A stretch of DNA of 64,000 nucleotides. It comes from a virus. Under the pieces are notes generated by a model. That model had not been told where the DNA came from. It was given only the letters and a program-made list of their open reading frames with translations, and ran no database searches. The DNA lies in the IMG/VR virus record IMGVR_UViG_3300021197_001468, positions 1 to 64,000 of that record; one strand, given 5' to 3'. A program made the translations under genes and the position numbers. Shown here piece after piece: positions 32,703 to 40,135 of this stretch. Positions within the stretch are counted from its first letter, which is position 1, and every line of letters begins with the position of its first letter.

Positions 32703-33269
32703 TTAGTCTCCAAGGGTCTGAGAGCCGCCTGCGGCCACGATTCGGGCCAGTCGGTTGTCGAAGTCTACATCGACTGAGACGGCTGCGAGCGTGCTGGAGG
32801 CCCCAGGAGCCTCTGGAGTGATGCCAGAGCGCTCCAGGAGCGTCTCAGCGGCCTTAATCCGCTCCTTCGGGGGCACCGCGGGGTCGTTCATGAGCATCGA
32901 GAGCACCTGGAGCGCATCGTTGGCGGCCGATTGCAGCCCATGTCCGAGCGCTTCTCGCCTCCGCTCGACCCCTGCAGCGATAGCCTCACGAACCTTAGGC
33001 TCCTTGCTCAGGTCATACACCGCACCTGGGTGCAGCTTCAGCCTGCTCGCCGTCTCAGCCGGCGTGTACCCCGCACCCAGCAACTGCACGCACATGGCCC
33101 GCACCTCGCCAGACGCCGCGAACTTAGCCCTGCTGCGCATAATGCTAAGCGTCTCCCGCTCAGCCGCAGGCGTCACCTGGACAGTAGGCAGCGTCACGAT
33201 CGACGTAGCCCCTGGGTGCTGCTCTGGATCGGTAGCCGTCGAATCTGGGTCTGTATGAGCATCGCTCAT
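32703..33269 (-). CDS. Terminase small subunit-like HTH protein (188 aa)
   Basis: Residues about 60-95 hold a helix-turn-helix (MCVQLLGAGYTPAETASRLK, LHPGAVYDLSKEPKVREAI). It is followed by a helical domain (QSAANDALQVLSMLMNDPAV, PPKERIKAAETLLERSG) typical of phage small terminases and related HTH proteins, where this part oligomerises. A small terminase recognises the packaging site and presents DNA to TerL. The gene lies 13 kb from large terminase and next to the GCTACA-rich island, a possible target. Alternatively it could be a transcription regulator. Confidence 0.7.
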   Translation of the reverse strand: MSDAHTDPDSTATDPEQHPGATSIVTLPTVQVTPAAERETLSIMRSRAKFAASGEVRAMCVQLLGAGYTPAETASRLKLHPGAVYDLSKEPKVREAIAAGVERRREALGHGLQSAANDALQVLSMLMNDPAVPPKERIKAAETLLERSGITPEAPGASSTLAAVSVDVDFDNRLARIVAAGGSQTLGD

Positions 33270-33941
33270 GGTCTCACCTCGTCGTATTAGTTCTGCTCAC
33301 CCTGCTACACTTTCACCGCTCTCGACAACGACGTGCTACAGGGCCATCTCACCAATGCTACACAGCGCTACATGCACAGAAGCAGTGAGAACAAGCTCCC
33401 ACAGGGCATTCAACACCCCTCTGCTACACTTTTTAAAGATACTACCTTATATGATCTATAAGAGACTCACATAACTCCAATAGCTCATGGGCCTGGGGCC
33501 TGGGGCCTGGAGCACAAGTAGAGCCATCGAGTAGAGCGATCAAGCAGAGCTATTTACTCTGGCCCCTTATGTGCTTCATAACTGACTGAAGCAGCCAAAA
33601 GTGTAGCAACCGTACGTCAAGTCCCGCGCTGCTCGGGCTTATGGCTGCTTCTGTATATGTAGCGCACTGTAGCTTAACCACAGCGGCATAGGCTGACTGT
33701 CCGCAACCAGGGGGCACACGCGTCCCAGGGCCATACCGCAGCGGTGGAATGTAGCAGAGGACACAGGGGCTATGACAGTACGGTATAAAATGTCAACTGC
33801 GACAACGCCGTGCTCATGGGCCATCTCGACAACGCCTCAAAATACTTTGACCAACACGGTGGACAACCCCTGCTACACTTTGTATAAGTAATGGGCCAGT
33901 CGGGGTTGCACTTGAGCGCCCCGCGACCAGGAGAGAGTGAG
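33270..33941. other. Gene-poor island rich in GCTACA/TGTAGC words
   Basis: 672 bases without a credible gene and visibly richer in A/T than the rest. TGCTACACTTT occurs at 33303, 33422 and 33871 and inverted (AAAGTGTAGCA) at 33598. GCTACA/TGTAGC occurs ten times between 33303 and 33876. A longer direct repeat (GACAACG-CGTGCT, then GGGCCATCTC) lies at 33324-33350 and 33801-33828. GGGGCCTGGGGCCTGG lies at 33494. This could be a packaging or replication site or a multi-operator control region. Confidence 0.7.
33860..33888 (+). promoter_or_regulatory. Promoter with TGCTACACTTT in its spacer
   Basis: TGGACA (33860-33865), 17 bases, TATAAG (33883-33888). The recurring 11-mer TGCTACACTTT occupies 33871-33881, inside the spacer, where a bound repressor would block RNA polymerase. 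Transcription would start near 33895 and serve the 75-aa gene at 33942 and the coupled genes after it. Confidence 0.65.
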
Positions 33942-34169
33942 ATGAAAAGAGCGACCGTACACCTCGGGGCGGTGACCGTCACGGGGAAGGAGCAGGAGAT
34001 CCTGACCTCCCTCTGGCACGCCGGGGCCCTGCCCAACACGGGGTGCCGGGCGTCGGTGCCGTCCCGTTACCGCTCGCGGCTGGAGGACGCCGGCCTCGTC
34101 GACCTCGAAGCACACGCCGGTAGGTTGACCTACCGCGGCGCGCTCGTCGTCATGGCGCTGCACAGATGA
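33942..34169 (+). CDS. 75-aa winged-helix-like small protein
   Basis: AGGAGAGAG lies just upstream of the ATG. The sequence VTGKEQEILTSLWHAGALPN, then PSRYRSRLEDAGLVDLEAHA and GRLTYRGALVVM, has the shape of a minimal winged helix: a helix, a recognition-like helix rich in Arg, a 'GLV' turn, then a strand wing. A DNA-binding regulator is likely. Its own promoter contains the repeated 11-mer, so it may regulate itself. Stop and next start overlap (ATGA). Confidence 0.7.
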   Translation: MKRATVHLGAVTVTGKEQEILTSLWHAGALPNTGCRASVPSRYRSRLEDAGLVDLEAHAGRLTYRGALVVMALHR

Positions 34170-34333
34170 AGTGCTTGGGCTGCGGTGGCTACCGAGTCGT
34201 GGTCTGCGAGGACTGCGGCGGAGATGGATGCCCCGCGTGCAAGAAGGGTGAGACCCCCTGCCCCGTCTGCCGGAAGGCAGCATTCACTGGAACCAAGCGG
34301 CGCGCCCGACGCGTCAAGGAGAAGAGAGCATGA
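34166..34333 (+). CDS. 55-aa DnaJ-like zinc-finger protein
   Basis: Four CxxC pairs in 36 residues (CLGC, CEDC, CPAC, CPVC) with Gly-rich neighbours, the same pattern as half of a DnaJ cysteine-rich domain (two zinc ions). The C-terminus is basic (TKRRARRVKEKRA). The start overlaps the previous stop (ATGA), and the next gene overlaps its own stop in the same way. Probably a small nucleic-acid or protein-binding zinc protein. Confidence 0.7.
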   Translation: MKCLGCGGYRVVVCEDCGGDGCPACKKGETPCPVCRKAAFTGTKRRARRVKEKRA

Positions 34334-34566
34334 GCATGAGCACGCACGAGACCCCGAGCGCCGAGCGCATCAAGGAGGTCATGGACCTCATCTCGGACAA
34401 GTCCATGTCGTCGTTCGGTACGGGCGACTGGACGCCCCTCACCCCCGAGGAGATCAGGGACTTCCTGTTCCTCGCCGAGCGCGCCCTGGTGTCGGACGGA
34501 TTCAGTTGCACCGTGGTGGTGAGGGTGGGCGTCAAGCTCCGCCTCGCCCTCGCGGACACGCCGTGA
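34330..34566 (+). CDS. 78-aa small protein, unknown
   Basis: Helical N-terminus (AERIKEVMDLISDKSMSSFG), then TPEEIRDFLFLAERALVSDG and a beta C-terminus (CTVVVRVGVKLRLALAD). No family recognised. It overlaps neighbours at both ends (ATGA before, GTGA after), so it belongs to the coupled run starting at 33942. Confidence 0.68.
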   Translation: MSMSTHETPSAERIKEVMDLISDKSMSSFGTGDWTPLTPEEIRDFLFLAERALVSDGFSCTVVVRVGVKLRLALADTP

Positions 34567-34637
34567 GCAAGAGCACGGAGGGGTGGGTGACCTTGGGTCT
34601 GCTCGCCCTCTACGCCTGGATCTACCTCCTCGCCTAA
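34563..34637 (+). CDS. 24-aa membrane micro-protein
   Basis: GTG overlapping the previous stop (GTGA). Reads VSKSTEGWVTLGLLALYAWI then YLLA. One hydrophobic helix; a small inner-membrane peptide if made. The coupling is the main support. Confidence 0.5.
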   Translation: MSKSTEGWVTLGLLALYAWIYLLA

Positions 34638-34650
34638 CAGAGAGACACAC

Positions 34651-34938
34651 ATGACCCGCGACCAAATGATCGAAGCCGCGCGCACTCACGCCATCGCTAC
34701 CGCCGACGACGCACAGGACTTCACCGTCCGCGTCTTCCCCTGCGGGAATGGCGCATTGTGCGCCTTCACCCGACTCCGCGAGAGCGGGGCAGACATGTAC
34801 GCTCAGATCGTCAACGACCTGGGTGAGTCGCTGGGCTGCTACAGCCTGACGAAGCCGAGGGTGTTCCGCGACCTGTTCGACCGGCCCACCGCTGGCACTG
34901 CCGCGCGCATCCGCCATCAGCAGGCCCGCATCGACTAA
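34651..34938 (+). CDS. 95-aa small protein, unknown
   Basis: CAGAGAGACACAC lies directly before the ATG. Helix (TRDQMIEAARTHAIATADDA) then a beta part (QDFTVRVFPCGNGALCAFTR) and a C-terminal helix (VFRDLFDRPTAGTAARIRHQ). No family. A stem-loop follows. Confidence 0.7.
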   Translation: MTRDQMIEAARTHAIATADDAQDFTVRVFPCGNGALCAFTRLRESGADMYAQIVNDLGESLGCYSLTKPRVFRDLFDRPTAGTAARIRHQQARID

Positions 34939-34956
34939 CGCCCCCAGTCTCAACCC

Positions 34957-34983
34957 GCCCCGTACCTCCCCAGAGGTCGGGGC
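34957..34983 (+). terminator. Bulged stem-loop plus TTCAGGGGT (copy 1)
   Basis: GCCCCGTACCTC and GAGGTCGGGGC pair with one bulge, loop CCCA, and are followed at once by TTCAGGGGT. A near copy lies at 35291-35317, after the next gene. Confidence 0.7.
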
Positions 34984-35025
34984 TTCAGGGGTGCGGGGTG
35001 CACCCGCACAAGCACGGAGAAGAGA

Positions 35026-35271
35026 ATGACTGACGAAACGCGACGCCTGCTGCTCGATACGATCGAAGGACTGTACCGATTCGCTACACCGCCGCACGCG
35101 GTCGGGACTCCGCCCCTGGGTGTGAAGTACCGGACGCAGAACCGACTGGTCTCGCTCGACCCGACACCCGAAGCGCTGACCAATGCCATCGAAGCCACTG
35201 CCGATCTGATGACCGTACTTGTCCAGGCCAAGCGCGAGGTCGCAACCGAAAGAGTCGCGGCCGACGGCTAA
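35026..35271 (+). CDS. 81-aa small protein, unknown
   Basis: CACGGAGAAGAGA lies just before the ATG. N-terminal helix (DETRRLLLDTIEGLYRFATP), a short beta/turn middle, and a C-terminal helix (TNAIEATADLMTVLVQAKRE). No family recognised; soluble. It is flanked by two copies of a bulged stem-loop with TTCAGGGGT. Confidence 0.7.
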   Translation: MTDETRRLLLDTIEGLYRFATPPHAVGTPPLGVKYRTQNRLVSLDPTPEALTNAIEATADLMTVLVQAKREVATERVAADG

Positions 35272-35290
35272 CGCCGCCCAGGCGCTGCTC

Positions 35291-35317
35291 GCCCCCTACC
35301 GCTTCGGCGGAGGGGGC
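35291..35317 (+). terminator. Bulged stem-loop plus TTCAGGGGT (copy 2)
   Basis: GCCCCCTACCGC and GCGGAGGGGGC pair with one bulged A and a TTCG loop, then TTCAGGGGT as in copy 1. The next gene ATG (35350) follows GGAGAGAGACC. Confidence 0.7.
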
Positions 35318-35349
35318 TTCAGGGGTAGACGCACACCCGGAGAGAGACC

Positions 35350-35760
35350 ATGGAGACCCGCAAGTTCCACACAGTGGACGAGGCCATCACCGACGCGGGC
35401 CACCCCCCGCTCTTCTGTACCCCGTGCGACGCGCACTGGGAGAACGAGGGGGAGTTCAACCCGGACTCCCTCATCATCAAGCGGGACGCCCTCGAGGACG
35501 GGGGTGCCCTGTGGGTGTCCTTCCACGACGACGTGTGGTGGATCCTGAACCACCCGACCTGGACGGAGACGGACGCGACCCTCGCGCTGCCCGAGCAGCG
35601 CATCGAGTTCACGTTGCAGTTCGATGACGACCGGACCGTGGTCGACACCACGTACGTGGCCGTCCTGCTTGAGTTTAACACGAAGAGTGTGACCGTCCAG
35701 GACCGCACCGTCTACGTCTGTGCTGCGAAGTACGACGTTCGCCGCAAGGAGTCCCCATGA
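35350..35760 (+). CDS. 136-aa protein, unknown
   Basis: A beta-rich acidic protein (GALWVSFHDDVWWILNHPTW, QRIEFTLQFDDDRTVVDTTY, VAVLLEFNTKSVTVQDRTVY). CTPCDAHW near residue 23 gives one CxxC. No family recognised. GGAGAGAGACC precedes the ATG. Its stop overlaps the next start (ATGA). Confidence 0.72.
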   Translation: METRKFHTVDEAITDAGHPPLFCTPCDAHWENEGEFNPDSLIIKRDALEDGGALWVSFHDDVWWILNHPTWTETDATLALPEQRIEFTLQFDDDRTVVDTTYVAVLLEFNTKSVTVQDRTVYVCAAKYDVRRKESP

Positions 35761-36080
35761 TCCGCCTGACCTGCCGAGCACCCCGCTGCCGTTGTGTGTC
35801 TCCCTGCGAGACGTACGAGCGTGATGGTCGAGACGACCAGTACTGCAGAGGTCCCGAGGACTTCTGCGACGGCTGCCCTGAGTGCACCGAGACGGTGGAG
35901 ACCTCGAAGGTCGTCACCGCTCGCGCCCCCCGTACTGAGGCAGGACGTAAGCGTCGTGCCCGCAACGGCATCCGCCCCGGTGACCTCATCAGGGTCACCC
36001 GCGGCTTCGAGTACCAGACCGGAGGTCCCCGACTCGGGTACTTCCACAAAGAAACCCTCACGCAGAAGAGAGAAGCATGA
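35757..36080 (+). CDS. 107-aa Cys-rich N-terminus, basic C-terminus
   Basis: The first 46 residues carry nine cysteines (CRAPRCRCVSPC, YCRGPEDFCDGCPEC), enough for two zinc sites. The rest is basic (TEAGRKRRARNGIRPGDLIR) with a small beta ending (GFEYQTGGPRLGYF). Likely a nucleic-acid-binding protein. It is coupled at both ends by ATGA overlaps. Confidence 0.7.
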   Translation: MIRLTCRAPRCRCVSPCETYERDGRDDQYCRGPEDFCDGCPECTETVETSKVVTARAPRTEAGRKRRARNGIRPGDLIRVTRGFEYQTGGPRLGYFHKETLTQKREA

Positions 36081-36844
36081 GTAACAAGATCATCGACCGA
36101 GTCCGCAAGCTCCTGGCCCTGGCTGAGGGCAGCAGCGGCCACGAGGCTGAGACCGCAGCCGCCATGGCGCGACGCCTCATGCGGGAGCACGCCGTCTCGA
36201 TGGAGTCCGTCGAGGCGAGCGACCGTCCGACCGACCCGCTGGTCAAGGTCCACGTCGTGTTCCGCGGGTTGACCCTGAGCCGAGACCTGACCTCCAGCCG
36301 CCCTGCGCGCACTGCGTGGTGGAAGCGCGAACTGGCGTCGGCCGTGGGCCGCTACCTCGACCTGCGCAACGCGTACTCCAAGGGCTCAAGCTCTTGGTTC
36401 TTCTACGGCTACCAGTCGGACGTCGAGGTCGCCCTCTACCTGTACGACGTCTGCGCTCGCCAGATCGACGTAGCGTGCAAGGCGTACCTCCGGGAAAAGA
36501 AGGAGTGCCACAGCTACTACTGGGACCGTGGCATGAGCCGCACGGCCAGCACTGAGTTCCGCCAGTCGGCGGTCGAAGGTCTCCGGACGAAGTTCCACGA
36601 TCTGAAGAAGACCGAGAAGACCGAAGACCCCGGTGGGTTCGCGCTCATGCTGAACCGCAAGAGCGCGGTCAACCAGTGGGTCGCGGACAACTTCAGTTTC
36701 GGTAGTTCCAAGAACTGGGGCGGCAGCGCCGGCTACAGTTCGGCTGGCTACACCGCAGGACGCAACGTCCGCCTCAACGCCGGGGTCTCCGGCGGCAACA
36801 GCAATCGTGGCAGCCTCAAGGCAGTCAAGGGATACCTCGCATGA
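36077..36844 (+). CDS. DUF2786-domain protein (255 aa)
   Basis: The N-terminus (DRVRKLLALAEGSSGHEAET, AAAMARRLMREHAV) matches the DUF2786 pattern 'i..KI.kLLALA.sp...EA..A...A..lm..h'. The central 130 residues match the conserved second half of the same phage proteins (YLDLRNAYSKGSSSWFFYGY, QSDVEVALYLYDVCARQIDV). The C-terminus is Gly/Ser/Asn-rich and flexible. Function unknown; such proteins occur near phage recombination or replication genes. CAGAAGAGAGAAGC precedes the ATG. Confidence 0.82.
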   Translation: MSNKIIDRVRKLLALAEGSSGHEAETAAAMARRLMREHAVSMESVEASDRPTDPLVKVHVVFRGLTLSRDLTSSRPARTAWWKRELASAVGRYLDLRNAYSKGSSSWFFYGYQSDVEVALYLYDVCARQIDVACKAYLREKKECHSYYWDRGMSRTASTEFRQSAVEGLRTKFHDLKKTEKTEDPGGFALMLNRKSAVNQWVADNFSFGSSKNWGGSAGYSSAGYTAGRNVRLNAGVSGGNSNRGSLKAVKGYLA

Positions 36845-37224
36845 GCAGCGACAAGAAGTACCGGGTCAAGATCAAGAAGCACATGGACCGCCAGCAGCGT
36901 GTTCTCATGGACTCCGTGGCAGACATGAGCGACATCCGCTCGCGCCTGGAAGAGGCCGGGGTGGACACCGAGTCCATCGTCAACCTCTTCTCCCAGGCGT
37001 ACGCGGTCGTGGGTATGCGCTACGACATCGACCCGCAGGAGCTCCTCCGCATGCTCACCTTCAACGGGCTCGGCCTGGGCATCATGAACGACAACCCGGA
37101 CATGACCCCGGACGAGCTTGCGCACGCTGTCGAGCGCGAGGTCAACGGAGAGCCCCCGCTCAACCGGTCGACCCCCGACCCGGACATGCCGCTCTTCCTG
37201 GCCCCTGGCGTCGGGGAGGCGTGA
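36841..37224 (+). CDS. 127-aa protein, unknown
   Basis: Basic N-terminus (DKKYRVKIKKHMDRQQRVLM), helical middle (DIRSRLEEAGVDTESIVNLF, SQAYAVVGMRYDIDPQELLR), and a C-terminal part with a DPD-type acidic patch. No family. It overlaps both the DUF2786 gene (ATGA) and the helicase start (TGATG), so it may be a helicase partner. Confidence 0.72.
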   Translation: MSSDKKYRVKIKKHMDRQQRVLMDSVADMSDIRSRLEEAGVDTESIVNLFSQAYAVVGMRYDIDPQELLRMLTFNGLGLGIMNDNPDMTPDELAHAVEREVNGEPPLNRSTPDPDMPLFLAPGVGEA

Positions 37225-39092
37225 TGTTCAACCAGCCGCACTTCGTCTACAGCATCCGCGGAAGCGGACAGGTGCTCACCGAGATCGAGAACCAGGTTCC
37301 TGGGTGTCTGCTCTACGGATACGCCGGGCGCAGGTTCCGCATCCGTACGGCGGAGGACGCCAGCCGGGCCAGCACCTTCGAGGTGGTGGCCCCGCTCAAC
37401 GCCGCGTTCCTGGTGGAGCACTACCTCATGTGGATGGGGTTGAAGTACCACGCCATCCCCAAGAAGGGGGCGGAGTCCGTCTTCTCCTGGGCGGAGGAGG
37501 ACCGCGCCACCATGGTCGCCCTGGGGGCCAGTCAGGTCCGGGGTCTGGTCGAGGCAGGAGAGATCAAGGAGCACGTCACCGACATGCTCACGGACTACCA
37601 GAAGCTCGGGGTGGGCTGGGTGCTGACCCGGCCCTGGTCGCTCAACGTCTGGGCCTGCGGGTCCGGCAAGACGCTGGGTGCCATCGTGTCCAGCCTGCAG
37701 GTCCCCGGCCCTGTCCTGGTCGTCTGCCCCGCCAAGGCGAGGCACGTCTGGTGGTCCCAGGTCCAGGAGTACACCAACGTCGAGCCCTACCGCGTGAAGC
37801 CCCAGGGCGACATGCGCAAGAGTGACGAGACCCTGGACGAGTATCTCCGCCGCATGAAGGCAGAGGCCCGGCGACCGTTCGTCATCATCGGGCTCGAGGC
37901 GCTCGCCGACTACCTCCCCGCAGCGCAGAAGGTAGACCCCGCGGTTCTTATCCTCGACGAGATCCACTACCACGGCAACAACCGTAGGTGGAAGGCGATC
38001 AACAACCCCGACGGCTCAGTGTCCTTCGAGACACGCCAGACCAAGAACGGCAACGAGGCCCGCGCGGTCTCGGTCATGACCGTCACCAAGCTCCCCAATC
38101 TGGTCAAGCGCATCGGGCTCACGGCCACACCACTCGACGACGGCAGACCCCGTCGACTGTGGAGCCAGCTCGACCTGCTCGCCCCGGGCTCATTCAGCTA
38201 CAGCTACAGAAGGTTCTCCCTCCGCTACTGCGGTGCCGTCATCAACCAGTATGGTGGGATGGACGACAAGGGCTCAAGCCACATGGACGAGCTCCGCGCA
38301 CGGTGCTCCTTCATGACACACGAGGTCCCGTATTCGGAGAGCCACTCGGAGCTTCCCTCTACTCGGGTACAGGTTGTGTATCTCGACAAAGGCGACTTGT
38401 CAGGGGCAGAACGGTGGTCTGATGAAGAAACTTATGGTCAGGCAGTCAAGCGAATCACGAAGCTCTCGCGCACCGACTTCACCCAGAAGGAGCGACTCGT
38501 CGAAGCCAGACTGGCGGACGCCTGTAGCCGCAAGCGACGCTACGTGGTGGACGAGGTCTGCCAGGGTGTCAGAGGCGGAGGCAAGGTCGTGGTCTTCGTC
38601 GCCCGTCGCCGCGAGTGTGAGAAGTGGACTGCGGCAGTCCGGAAGGCTCTGGGCACTGGAGACGAGCAGACTCCCGTGGATGTGTGGATGGCGCACGGCG
38701 GAGTCAGTGAGTCTGAGCGTGATCGCATCGCTGACTCCTTCCGTGAGCACGAAGGACCCTGCGTCCTGGTCGCGACTGGGCAGTCCGTGGGTACGGGGGT
38801 CGACGGCATGCAGACGGCGGACCTCGCCATCTTTGCTATGCTGCCGTGGAAGCCCGGAGACTTCGTCCAGTGGAAGGGTCGGTTCGACCGCCTCGGGGGT
38901 AGCCCGACGCTGCTCAAGGTGGTGGTTGCCAAGGCCACGTACGACGAGAAGGTGGTCGAGATACTCGTCGATAAGTTCGGTCCCATCGAGCAGTTCCTCA
39001 AGGCGGACGAGCTGGATGGCCTGGGCGAGAAGCTCATGGGGATTGAGGATCGTGAGGCTGTGATCTCGGGCTTCCTGGCCAAGCTCGGTTGA
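37224..39092 (+). CDS. SNF2-like superfamily 2 helicase (622 aa)
   Basis: The ATG at 37224 overlaps the previous stop. Motif I is ACGSGKT (about residues 144-150), preceded by a Q-like YQKLGVGW (about 125). Motif II is LDEIH (about 244-248), motif III IGLTATP (about 296-302), and motif VI WKGRFDRLG in the C-terminal lobe. A leading 110-residue domain (RIRTAEDASRAS, VVAPLNAAFLVEHYLMWMGL) resembles the N-terminus of other phage SNF2-type helicases. It uses ATP to move along duplex or branched DNA, probably in replication or recombination. A promoter for the nuclease gene begins at its last codons. Confidence 0.9.
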   Translation: MFNQPHFVYSIRGSGQVLTEIENQVPGCLLYGYAGRRFRIRTAEDASRASTFEVVAPLNAAFLVEHYLMWMGLKYHAIPKKGAESVFSWAEEDRATMVALGASQVRGLVEAGEIKEHVTDMLTDYQKLGVGWVLTRPWSLNVWACGSGKTLGAIVSSLQVPGPVLVVCPAKARHVWWSQVQEYTNVEPYRVKPQGDMRKSDETLDEYLRRMKAEARRPFVIIGLEALADYLPAAQKVDPAVLILDEIHYHGNNRRWKAINNPDGSVSFETRQTKNGNEARAVSVMTVTKLPNLVKRIGLTATPLDDGRPRRLWSQLDLLAPGSFSYSYRRFSLRYCGAVINQYGGMDDKGSSHMDELRARCSFMTHEVPYSESHSELPSTRVQVVYLDKGDLSGAERWSDEETYGQAVKRITKLSRTDFTQKERLVEARLADACSRKRRYVVDEVCQGVRGGGKVVVFVARRRECEKWTAAVRKALGTGDEQTPVDVWMAHGGVSESERDRIADSFREHEGPCVLVATGQSVGTGVDGMQTADLAIFAMLPWKPGDFVQWKGRFDRLGGSPTLLKVVVAKATYDEKVVEILVDKFGPIEQFLKADELDGLGEKLMGIEDREAVISGFLAKLG

Positions 39093-39117
39093 CAGATTAG
39101 CTCCGCCTCGGTATGAT
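39089..39117 (+). promoter_or_regulatory. Sigma-70-type promoter of the nuclease gene
   Basis: TTGACA, 17 bases, TATGAT, a near-consensus promoter that overlaps the helicase stop. Transcription would begin near 39124; CACACAGAGAGAGAC then leads into the ATG at 39140. Confidence 0.85.
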
Positions 39118-39139
39118 TACAAAGCACACAGAGAGAGAC

Positions 39140-40135
39140 ATGTCCGACATCCTGATTGACGCTGGCAGAAGCCGGCGTGGCTGGTCCCGTGTGGGTCAGT
39201 TCACCAAGTGCCCGCAGCTGTTCAGCTACACGAACAGGTTGGGTGTCTCGCTCATCCCCGCCTCCGCTCTGACGCGGGGGTCCATGGGCCACATCCTCCA
39301 GGCGCATCTTCATGCGATCTGGGGAGCCGAGCAGGGCGGTGTCTTGGTGGACACCGGCTACTACGATGACCCCTCCGTCTTCATGAAGCCGAAGGAAGCT
39401 GTGGTTGCGTGGTGCGATGCTAACGGCGGACACGAGTACATCGACCGCATGGTTGACGTGTTCATCGACTACGTCGCCCGACACCCTGAGCCCCCGGGTC
39501 GAGTGCTCGCTGTCGAGTGGCCCATGGACGCGGTCATCGGTGTCAAGTCCGGGGTGTGGGGCTTGTGGGTCATCGACCCCGACGAAGCCGAGAAGGTGCA
39601 CGAGCCCGCTGAGTCTCTGCTCGCTTACGACCGCACTCCGATCGAGGTCAGCCCGCTGAACATGCCGGGGCACCCGGACCACGGCAAGCCCATCTATGTC
39701 AGCCGTCGTTGCGACATGGTGGTCGAGGAGCCGGACGGACGCGTGTTCATCTGGGACCACAAGCACCAAGCTCGTGTGACCCAGGGTAAGTCCATCGAGG
39801 GCTACGCCATCGACGGGGGGTTCGCTCTCTTCCGTCACATGGGGCAGCAGGTCTACGGGGACGACTTCGGCGGGCTTAGGCTCAACCTCATCCAGACCAC
39901 GCGGCCGTACAAGATCGCTCGTCCCACTGTCCCGCGGACTCCGCACCGAGACACACACCTCGCCCAGCTCGTCTGGAACGCCGAGCACCAGATCGCATCC
40001 ATGGACATCAACATGCCCGACCTGTGGGCGTGGCCCAAGGCGATGCACGAGACTACCTGCGTCGGCCGCTACGGTACATGCGGCGGCATCAAGCTCTGCT
40101 TCTATGGTGAAGCGGGCAAGCGGTACCTCGCATGA
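39140..40135 (+). CDS. Cas4/RecB-like PD-(D/E)XK exonuclease (331 aa)
   Basis: The RecB-like nuclease core is visible: RGSMGH (about residues 46-51), RRCDMVVEEPDGRVFIWDHK (about 189-208; Asp192, Asp206 and Lys208 are the likely metal site), and a following Gln/Tyr motif (QGKSIEGYAIDGG). Cys24 (FTKCPQLF) and three C-terminal cysteines (TTCVGRYGTCGGIKLCF) form the four-cysteine iron-sulphur pattern of Cas4/AddB-type nucleases. It degrades DNA ends in recombination or replication. The earlier in-frame ATG at 39113 lies inside the -10, so 39140 is the start. The next gene overlaps (ATGA). Confidence 0.85.
   Translation: MSDILIDAGRSRRGWSRVGQFTKCPQLFSYTNRLGVSLIPASALTRGSMGHILQAHLHAIWGAEQGGVLVDTGYYDDPSVFMKPKEAVVAWCDANGGHEYIDRMVDVFIDYVARHPEPPGRVLAVEWPMDAVIGVKSGVWGLWVIDPDEAEKVHEPAESLLAYDRTPIEVSPLNMPGHPDHGKPIYVSRRCDMVVEEPDGRVFIWDHKHQARVTQGKSIEGYAIDGGFALFRHMGQQVYGDDFGGLRLNLIQTTRPYKIARPTVPRTPHRDTHLAQLVWNAEHQIASMDINMPDLWAWPKAMHETTCVGRYGTCGGIKLCFYGEAGKRYLA

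Noticed and set aside
33280-33289. TAATACGAC on minus, like the start of a T7 promoter
   Set aside because: Only the first nine bases match; the rest of the 17-20 base consensus is absent and no T7-type polymerase is seen.
33639-33824. 61-codon minus frame in the repeat-rich island
   Set aside because: No ribosome site and it crosses several of the repeated words; not supported.
38540-40048. 502-codon minus frame opposite helicase and nuclease
   Set aside because: Both plus genes carry catalytic motifs; the minus frame has none.
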